A stretch of DNA of 11,243 nucleotides, taken from an uncultured Faecalibacterium sp. Its GTDB lineage: Bacteria > Bacillota > Clostridia > Oscillospirales > Ruminococcaceae. The notes under the pieces were generated by a model. The model was given only the letters and a program-made list of their open reading frames with translations, had not been told where the DNA came from and did no database searches. Position 1 is the stretch's first letter. The number at the start of each line of letters is the position of its first letter. The DNA lies in assembly GCA_934525405.1 (NCBI GenBank), contig CAKSZF010000045.1, forward strand, positions 1-11,243. The letters run 5' to 3'. A program made the translations under genes and the position numbers. Shown here piece after piece: positions 6,978 through 11,243 of this stretch.

Positions 6978-7802
6978 ATGAAGAAAAATAAGGTCCTGAA
7001 GATCGTATTCATCGTGCTGGGCGCGCTGGTGGTTCTGCTGGCAGCAGCAGTTCTTGGGGTGTTGTTCTACCTCCGCAGTATGGCAGCGGGTATTCCCGAA
7101 TCCCTGCCTGATGCCCCGGCAGACAGCACACAGCTCACCCTGACGGATGATGACATGGATAAGCTGCTCAGCGGCGAAATCACATTGGAGCAGCTGACGG
7201 GTGAAGCAGCTGCATCCAGCGGCGAGGAACAGGAAGCATCTGCCAGTGCTCCGCAGGAGGGAGCGGATTCAGTGTCCGCTTCGGCAGGCTCCACTGCCTC
7301 GTCGGCAAGTTCTGCCTCTTGGACGGAGAGCAGCAGTACGGCTTCCTCCGGCAAGCAGGAGAGCACCACTGGCACATCCGGCTCAAGCACATCCAGATCC
7401 GGCGCAGCATCCACAACTGAAAAACCGGCGTCCTCGTCCGGCAAACAGGAGGCCTCCTACGAGGCCGAGGTCAAGGCACTGCTGAAACAGCTGTACAGCG
7501 TCAAGGCGCGTGCTGAGGCAGAGCTGAACAGCTGTATTGCCGGGGCAAAGGCAGAGTTCAAGGCACTGCCGGAGTCTCAGCAGACACAGGCGCGCAAGAT
7601 CTCCATTGTGCTGGCAAGAAGCGGCAGACTGTACTCCATGCAGGCATCCTACGACAGGGAAGTGGAGAGCATCGTCAGTCAGATGCGCGCCGTTCTGACC
7701 GCCAACGGTCAGAGCACTGCACTGGCCGACCAGGCTATGGCCTCCTATAAGGCACAAAAGAGCGCCATGTACTCCAAGCTGACCGCAAAACTGTACTCCT
7801 GA
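6978..7802 (+). CDS. Unknown single-pass membrane protein with Ser/Ala-rich linker
   Basis: I do not recognise this family. From ATG 6978 it has 274 residues: a basic start (MKKNKVLK), one membrane helix at about 9-32, an acidic/Thr stretch (STQLTLTDDDMDKLLSGEI, 50-68), a low-complexity Ser/Ala/Thr/Glu linker at about 77-160 with SSGKQE occurring twice (123-128 and 153-158), and a C-terminal domain (161-274) that looks largely helical, Ala/Lys/Gln/Ser-rich, with several Tyr. The topology should place the C-terminal domain outside the cell, held off the membrane by the flexible linker. It shares the kinase/phosphatase transcription unit and is followed by the unit's terminator, which suggests a role in the envelope process that those enzymes control. 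GTG 6942 would add 12 residues and has AAGGAG 12 nt upstream, but falls within the hairpin; ATG 6978 gives a natural membrane-protein N-terminus with only a weak GCGGA site. Confidence 0.75.
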   Translation: MKKNKVLKIVFIVLGALVVLLAAAVLGVLFYLRSMAAGIPESLPDAPADSTQLTLTDDDMDKLLSGEITLEQLTGEAAASSGEEQEASASAPQEGADSVSASAGSTASSASSASWTESSSTASSGKQESTTGTSGSSTSRSGAASTTEKPASSSGKQEASYEAEVKALLKQLYSVKARAEAELNSCIAGAKAEFKALPESQQTQARKISIVLARSGRLYSMQASYDREVESIVSQMRAVLTANGQSTALADQAMASYKAQKSAMYSKLTAKLYS

Positions 7803-7821
7803 CCCGCAAAAGGACCTATAA

Positions 7822-7885
7822 CCACCCGCAACTGTTTCTCCGAGCACTGACTGTACCGGAAAAAGGCTGCGGGTGGCTTTGTTTT
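7822..7885 (+). terminator. Intrinsic terminator of the tyrosine-kinase unit
   Basis: CCACCCGCA (7822-7830) pairs perfectly with TGCGGGTGG (7868-7876), followed by CTTTGTTTT (7877-7885). Inside the 37-nt loop, TTTCTCCG (7835-7842) and CGGAAAAA (7857-7864) form a second stem with one mismatch, so the whole is a long two-part hairpin. It begins 19 nt after the last stop codon of the unit. Confidence 0.78.
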
Positions 7886-8018
7886 GCCATTTTTGCTGCA
7901 ATATGGAGAAAAATACTAACGGTATGGATGGATGGTTCCGGGGCAGAGACACTGCTTTTTGCACCGACAGGGGAGGGCAGATTGTACGCACCAACGGAAC
8001 AATCACCCCAAAAGCCGA
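7886..8018. other. Upstream part of the long non-coding gap before the opp genes
   Basis: The gap from 7803 to 8341 holds no convincing gene. This first part, between the terminator and the cluster of control sites, shows nothing clear: a short ATGG run near 7922-7934 and a 4-bp hairpin before five T near 7960 are too weak to call. Confidence 0.5.
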
Positions 8019-8033
8019 AAAAGTAGCACTTTT
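8019..8033 (+). promoter_or_regulatory. Inverted repeat AAAAGT-AGC-ACTTTT
   Basis: Perfect 6-bp arms with a 3-nt centre. Its centre (8026) is 22 bp, about two helical turns, upstream of the centre of the CodY-like site (8048), so it could be a second binding site on the same helix face. The motif is not recognised and A/T-rich dyads arise easily by chance. Confidence 0.3.
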
Positions 8034-8036
8034 ACC

Positions 8037-8059
8037 TACAAATATACAGAAAATTTGTA
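8037..8059 (+). promoter_or_regulatory. CodY-box-like operator upstream of the opp genes
   Basis: AATATACAGAAAATT (8041-8055) matches the CodY consensus AATTTTCWGAAAATT at 13 of 15 positions. It sits at the centre of a wider dyad, TACAAAT (8037-8043) and ATTTGTA (8053-8059), that shares its symmetry axis at 8048. CodY is the GTP- and branched-chain-amino-acid-sensing repressor of Firmicutes and is known to repress opp and dpp peptide importers. The site overlaps the -35 of the promoter at 8043-8070. Whether this organism has CodY cannot be seen here. Confidence 0.6.
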
Positions 8060-8070
8060 TAAAGTATAAT
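8043..8070 (+). promoter_or_regulatory. Upstream opp promoter (P1)
   Basis: TATAAT (8065-8070) is preceded, after 16 bases, by TATACA (8043-8048), a 4/6 match to TTGACA. Transcription would start near 8077. The -35 lies wholly inside the CodY-like site, a geometry suited to repression. Confidence 0.5.
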
Positions 8071-8117
8071 ATTTCGCTCATGCTTTGCTGAAATGAAGTG
8101 AATTTTTTTCATGTAAA

Positions 8118-8146
8118 TTGACAAAATCCGTGGTTATCCTTATAAT
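8118..8146 (+). promoter_or_regulatory. Main opp promoter (P2), consensus sigma-A type
   Basis: Perfect TTGACA (8118-8123), 17-bp spacer and perfect TATAAT (8141-8146), with an A/T-rich stretch (8101-8117) upstream that may act as an UP element. Transcription should start near 8153, leaving a leader of about 190 nt before oppB. Such a strong promoter makes later control, in the leader, more plausible. Confidence 0.88.
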
Positions 8147-8152
8147 ATATAG

Positions 8153-8341
8153 AGTGTTTCTCGGGTATGGACGATGGTGTTTATGCAGCCGCAAGATGCC
8201 ATCGTTTTATTATTCGCTTATCTGTCCGCGTGCCAAGGACAGACGTCCGCTATGTGTGAGGCTGGCGGACTGCGGGAAAGTGTGGCTCGGCCTGAGAGCA
8301 AAAATAGTAATTCATTGATAGGATTGGAGTGGCATCAAACG
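8153..8341 (+). promoter_or_regulatory. Structured 5' leader of the opp transcript
   Basis: Three hairpins follow one another: the terminator-like one at 8171-8205; TCTGTCC (8221-8227) with GGACAGA (8237-8243), 7 bp and a 9-nt loop; and GTCCGCTA (8245-8252) with TGGCGGAC (8263-8270), 8 bp with one wobble. GTCCGC also occurs at 8224-8229, so GCGGAC (8265-8270) has two possible partners and the second and third hairpins can rearrange. TGCCATCGTTT (8197-8207) is fully complementary to 8337-8347, which includes the oppB ATG. The layout resembles a cis-acting RNA switch, but I recognise no known riboswitch or T-box core. Confidence 0.5.
8171..8214 (+). terminator. Terminator-like hairpin (possible attenuator) in the opp leader
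   Basis: Bases 8171-8186 pair with 8191-8205 to give about 15 bp (three wobbles, A8183 bulged) closed by an AGCC tetraloop, directly followed by TTTTATTATT from 8205. It begins about 18 nt after the predicted P2 start and lies ahead of all opp genes, so efficient termination here would switch the unit off. The T-run is interrupted by A, so some read-through is likely. Confidence 0.6.
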
Positions 8342-9259
8342 ATGGCAAAGTACATCATCAAGCGTGTCGCAATGGGTATCTTCAGTATCTTCATTGTGGC
8401 CACGGTTACCTTTTTTGTCATGAACCTGGTCCCCGGTGGCCCGTTCGTGGCAGAAAAGTCCATCAGTGCCGCTGCTCAGCAGGCTCTGGCCGAAAAGTAT
8501 GGCCTTGATAAGCCGCTGGGTGTGCAGTACGTCAACTACATGGAGAGCCTTCTGCACGGCGATCTGGGTCTGAGCCTGCGTCAGCGCGGCCGTACCGTGA
8601 ACCAGATCATCGCCAGCAAGCTGCCGGTGTCCTGCCGTCTGGCAGGCATTGCAGTGGTCGTGGCTCTGTGCGTGGGCATCCCGCTGGGCTGCATTTCCGC
8701 TTACAACCGCGGCAAGTGGCTGGATAACGTTATTATTGTGTTTGCTACCTGCGGCATCGCGATCCCCAGCTTTATTTCCAGCGTGCTGCTATTGTACCAG
8801 TTTGGTATGAAAATGAAGGTGCTGCCCACCGTTGGTCTGAACAGCGCAGCCGCCTATATCATGCCGGTCACTGCACTGGCCATCTATCCCTCGGCTTATA
8901 TCACCCGTTTGATGCGCTCCAGCCTGCTGGACGTTATGGGTCAGGACTATATGCGCACTGCCCGCGCAAAGGGCGTGTCCCAGTTCATGATCCTGTTCAA
9001 GCACGCACTGCGCAACGCCATCCTGCCTGTCATCACCTACGTCGGCCCCATGCTGGCCAGCCTGATGACCGGTTCTTTCGTGGTGGAAAAAATCTTCTCC
9101 GTGCCCGGTCTGGGCCGCGACTTCGTGTCTGCAATCACCAACCGTGACTACACCATGATCATGGGCACCACCATCCTGCTGTCCAGCATGGTCATCATTG
9201 CAAACGTGATCGTGGATATCCTTTATAAGGTCATCGACCCGCGCATCAAGCTGCAGTAA
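8342..9259 (+). CDS. oppB: Oligopeptide/dipeptide ABC importer permease OppB (DppB-like)
   Basis: A 305-residue membrane protein, first channel subunit of a peptide importer (BPD_transp_1 class). The N-terminus MAKYIIKRVAMGIFSIFIVA is the classic OppB/DppB start with a first membrane segment at about 10-28. An extracytoplasmic loop includes EKYGLDKPLGVQYVNYM (51-67) and HGDLGLSLR (72-80), both family hallmarks. The cytoplasmic EAA loop that docks on the ATPase is at 201-228 (QDYMRTARAKG...), and VPGLGRD is at 254-260. GGAGT (8326-8330) lies 11 nt before ATG 8342. The frame stays open upstream to 8174, but that extension resembles no OppB N-terminus, has no ribosome site and overlaps the leader hairpins. 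No substrate-binding protein precedes it; that gene must be elsewhere or after the window. Confidence 0.93.
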   Translation: MAKYIIKRVAMGIFSIFIVATVTFFVMNLVPGGPFVAEKSISAAAQQALAEKYGLDKPLGVQYVNYMESLLHGDLGLSLRQRGRTVNQIIASKLPVSCRLAGIAVVVALCVGIPLGCISAYNRGKWLDNVIIVFATCGIAIPSFISSVLLLYQFGMKMKVLPTVGLNSAAAYIMPVTALAIYPSAYITRLMRSSLLDVMGQDYMRTARAKGVSQFMILFKHALRNAILPVITYVGPMLASLMTGSFVVEKIFSVPGLGRDFVSAITNRDYTMIMGTTILLSSMVIIANVIVDILYKVIDPRIKLQ

Positions 9260-9277
9260 GAGAAAGGAGCGATTTTC

Positions 9278-10327
9278 ATGGAAAACATTAAAAAGAATCC
9301 GCTCAGCCTGCAGCTCAACGCGGAGGATTTTCTGCCCGCCAGCAATGAGGAAAAGCAGAGCCTGGTGGTCATGCGCGAAAGCGTCAATTTCTGGAAGGAC
9401 GGTATCCGCCGCCTGAAGAAGAACAAGATCGCCATGGTCAGCTTTGTGTTCATCATTGCCATTGCCATCTTTGCCTATCTGCTGCCCGCCGTTTGGCCTT
9501 ACAGCTATTCCGAGCAGATGAAGGGCAGCAACAACCTGAAGCCCTTTGAGTACTCTGCCTCCGAGCAGGCGCGTATCGACGCGGGCGAAAAGGTGTTCCC
9601 GCACATTCTGGGCACCGACCGTATGGGTCGTGACTTCGCTGTGCGTATCATGATGGGCACCCGCGTCAGCCTGTCTGTCGGTCTGATCGCTTCTGTGCTG
9701 GTGCTGATCATCGGTGCCACCTATGGTGCGGTTGCGGCTTTTGCCGGCGGCTGGGTGGACAATATCATGATGCGTATTACAGATATCCTGTACACCATCC
9801 CCGATATTCTGCTGATTATCCTGCTGGGCATGGCTCTGAAAGATCCGCTGGATGCACTGGCTACCAAGCCCGGCTTCAAGTGGATGCAGACCCTTGGCCC
9901 CAACATGATCTCCATCTTCATCATCTTTGCTCTGCTGTACTGGGTCGGCATGGCGCGTATCGTCCGCAGCCAGATCCTGATCCTGAAGGAGAGCGAGTAC
10001 GTTACCGCTGCCCGCGCACTGGGCGCATCCAGCGGCCGTATCATCAAAAAGCATCTGCTCACTAACTGCATCGGTACCCTGATCGTTACTACTACCCTGC
10101 AGATCCCGGCTTCCATCTTTACCGAGAGCTACCTGAGCTTCATCGGTCTGGGTGTTGCAGCCCCGCTGCCTTCTCTGGGTTCTCTGGCTACCGATGCCGT
10201 CAAGGGCATGAACACCTACCCCCATCTGCTGATCGCCCCCGCACTGATGATCAGCGTGATGATCCTTGTGTTCAACCTGTTCGGCGATGGCCTGCGCGAT
10301 GCCTTTGACCCGAAGCTGAAGAATTGA
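9278..10327 (+). CDS. oppC: Oligopeptide/dipeptide ABC importer permease OppC (DppC-like)
   Basis: A 349-residue membrane protein, the second channel subunit. It starts with a cytoplasmic tail of about 50 residues (typical OppC_N region with FWKDGIRRLKKNKIAMVS at 39-55), followed by the first membrane helix at about 53-74. The motif HILGTDRMGRDF (109-120) is diagnostic of the OppC/DppC family. The EAA loop is at about 239-268 (ESEYVTAARALGASSGRI and following), and the end, FGDGLRDAFDPKLKN (335-349), is the usual family C-terminus. The protein is about 40-50 residues longer than E. coli OppC, mostly in the N-terminal tail and first extracellular loop. ATG 9278 has AAAGGAG (9263-9269) 8 nt upstream, and the gap after oppB is 18 nt, so the two are co-transcribed. 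Confidence 0.93.
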   Translation: MENIKKNPLSLQLNAEDFLPASNEEKQSLVVMRESVNFWKDGIRRLKKNKIAMVSFVFIIAIAIFAYLLPAVWPYSYSEQMKGSNNLKPFEYSASEQARIDAGEKVFPHILGTDRMGRDFAVRIMMGTRVSLSVGLIASVLVLIIGATYGAVAAFAGGWVDNIMMRITDILYTIPDILLIILLGMALKDPLDALATKPGFKWMQTLGPNMISIFIIFALLYWVGMARIVRSQILILKESEYVTAARALGASSGRIIKKHLLTNCIGTLIVTTTLQIPASIFTESYLSFIGLGVAAPLPSLGSLATDAVKGMNTYPHLLIAPALMISVMILVFNLFGDGLRDAFDPKLKN

Positions 10328-10341
10328 TGAGGTGAACAGAA

Positions 10342-11243
10342 ATGAGCGAGAAAATTCTTGATATCAAAGATGAACGCCTTTCTTTCTTCACCCCTGCGGG
10401 CGAAGTAAAGGCACTGAACGGCGTTTCCTTTACCATGAATCAGGGCGATGTTCTGGGCGTTGTGGGCGAGTCCGGCTCCGGTAAGTCGGTCACCGCCTAC
10501 TCCGTTATGGGCCTGACCGCTTACCCCGGTAAGCTGGTGGGCGGCAAGGTGTGGTTTAACGGCCACGAGATCGAGAACATGAAGGAGAAGGACTTCCGCA
10601 AGATCCGCGGCAACGAGGTCTCCATCATCTTCCAGGACCCCATGACCAGCCTGAACCCGGTGTACACCATCGGCAACCAGATCGTGGAGGTCATCCGCCT
10701 GCACACCGATAAGAACAAGGCCGATGCATGGGCACGCGCCAAGGAGCTGCTGGAGCTGGTTGGCATCAACGAGCCCGAGAAGCGCCTGAAGCAGTACCCT
10801 CACGAACTTTCCGGCGGTATGCGCCAGCGCGTGATGATCGCTATTGCACTGGCCTGTGAGCCCAAGCTGCTGATCGCCGACGAGCCCACCACCGCTCTGG
10901 ACGTGACCATTCAGGCACAGATCCTTGAGCTGATGCAGGATCTGCGTAAGAAGCTGGGCATGAGCATTATCATGATCACCCACGATCTGGGTGTTGTGGC
11001 TTCCATGTGCGAGAAGATCGCCGTCATGTACGCCGGCCACATTGTGGAGTACGGCACTACCGATGAGATCTTCTACCAGCCGGGTCACGAGTACACCAAG
11101 GGCCTGATCAACTCTATCCCTAAGCTGAACACCGCAGAGCACGAGCGCCTTGTGCCTATCGAGGGCACCCCTGTGGACCTGCTGAATCCGCCGGCCGGCT
11201 GCCCCTTTGCGCCCCGCTGCAAGAACTGCATGAAGATCTGTCT
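10342..11243 (+). CDS. oppD: Oligopeptide/dipeptide ABC importer ATPase OppD (DppD-like), 3' end missing
   Basis: The first 300 residues of an ABC ATPase; the frame runs off the window end. ATG 10342 has GAGGTG (10329-10334) 7 nt upstream, 14 nt after oppC. Walker A is GESGSGKS at 42-49, the Q-loop is in [10 protein letters not shown], the signature LSGGMRQR starts at 156, Walker [13 protein letters not shown] includes Asp180 and Glu181, and the switch His214 is in THDLG. The C-terminal extension specific to peptide importers begins after about residue 240 and carries Cys287, Cys293, Cys296 and Cys300 (GCPFAPRC and following), the cluster that in some DppD structures binds an iron-sulfur centre. 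Family members are about 320-350 residues, so only some 20-50 are missing. An oppF-type second ATPase is expected next. Peptide length preference cannot be told from the sequence. Confidence 0.93.
   Translation, partial: MSEKILDIKDERLSFFTPAGEVKALNGVSFTMNQGDVLGVVGESGSGKSVTAYSVMGLTAYPGKLVGGKVWFNGHEIENMKEKDFRKIRGNEVSIIFQDPMTSLNPVYTIGNQIVEVIRLHTDKNKADAWARAKELLELVGINEPEKRLKQYPHELSGGMRQRVMIAIALACEPKLLIADEPTTALDVTIQAQILELMQDLRKKLGMSIIMITHDLGVVASMCEKIAVMYAGHIVEYGTTDEIFYQPGHEYTKGLINSIPKLNTAEHERLVPIEGTPVDLLNPPAGCPFAPRCKNCMKIC

Noticed and set aside
7191..7470. Low-complexity AGC/GCC-rich stretch as a possible repeat array or recombined insert
   Set aside because: The repetition is at the amino-acid level (Ser/Ala linker) with varied codons; no exact tandem DNA unit is present.
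7938..7960. Small hairpin GCAG-AGACA-CTGC followed by TTTTT
   Set aside because: A 4-bp stem is too weak for a terminator, and a strong terminator already lies just upstream.
8104..8118. Second CodY-like site upstream of P2
   Set aside because: Only 9 of 15 positions match, which A/T-rich DNA gives easily.
8167..8259. Possible 30-residue leader peptide in the opp leader (ATG 8167 to TGA 8257-8259)
   Set aside because: It overlaps the attenuator hairpin in a suggestive way, but has no ribosome site, would begin only about 14 nt from the transcript start, and has no run of control codons.
8174..8341. 56-codon in-frame extension of oppB
   Set aside because: No stop codon occurs, but that is not rare over 56 codons; there is no ribosome site, no match to OppB N-termini, and the region is occupied by RNA hairpins.
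8789..10225. Long open frame on the minus strand opposite oppB/oppC (478 codons)
   Set aside because: It lies opposite clear permease genes, is rich in His, Gln and Asp as expected from the complement of GC-biased codons, and shows no family motif or ribosome site.

Overview
The window reads as chromosomal DNA from a GC-rich Gram-positive gut anaerobe. Codon use favours G/C at third positions, intergenic DNA is A/T-rich, Shine-Dalgarno sites are strong AGGAG types, and terminators are GC hairpins followed by T-runs. The protein sequences resemble Oscillospiraceae (Ruminococcaceae) such as Faecalibacterium, Gemmiger or Subdoligranulum. That placement is an inference from general resemblance, not a database result. 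All genes lie on the + strand, in three transcription units. I saw no tRNA, rRNA, CRISPR array, insertion sequence or phage gene.

Region 1 (1-4493) is a nucleoside (BMP/PnrA-type) ABC importer. It holds the C-terminal half of the substrate-binding lipoprotein (1-525), an intrinsic terminator (572-608), and then a separately promoted unit of a double-domain ATPase (TTG start at 796) and two membrane permeases, closed by a terminator (4448-4493). The order matches Bacillus subtilis nupNOPQ. The binding protein catches purine nucleosides outside the cell, the two permeases form the channel, and the ATPase drives import.

Region 2 (4494-7885) is a compact four-gene unit with its own extended -10 promoter and a terminator. 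It encodes a Wzz/CpsC-type membrane co-polymerase that activates the kinase, a CpsD-type bacterial tyrosine kinase with an altered P-loop and an alternating tyrosine tail, a CpsB-type PHP-domain phosphotyrosine phosphatase, and an unrecognised single-pass membrane protein with a long Ser/Ala-rich linker. No glycosyltransferase, flippase or polymerase is present, so this looks like a stand-alone phosphotyrosine control module.

Region 3 (7886-11243) is an oligopeptide/dipeptide ABC importer, oppB-oppC-oppD, with oppD cut by the window end. Its 540-base upstream region is rich in control signals: a 13/15 match to the CodY box overlapping the -35 of one promoter, a perfect TTGACA-17-TATAAT second promoter, and a leader of about 190 nt. 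The leader starts with a terminator-like hairpin whose right arm is also perfectly complementary over 11 nt to the oppB start-codon region. This leader and the orphan kinase module are the two parts most likely to be undescribed.
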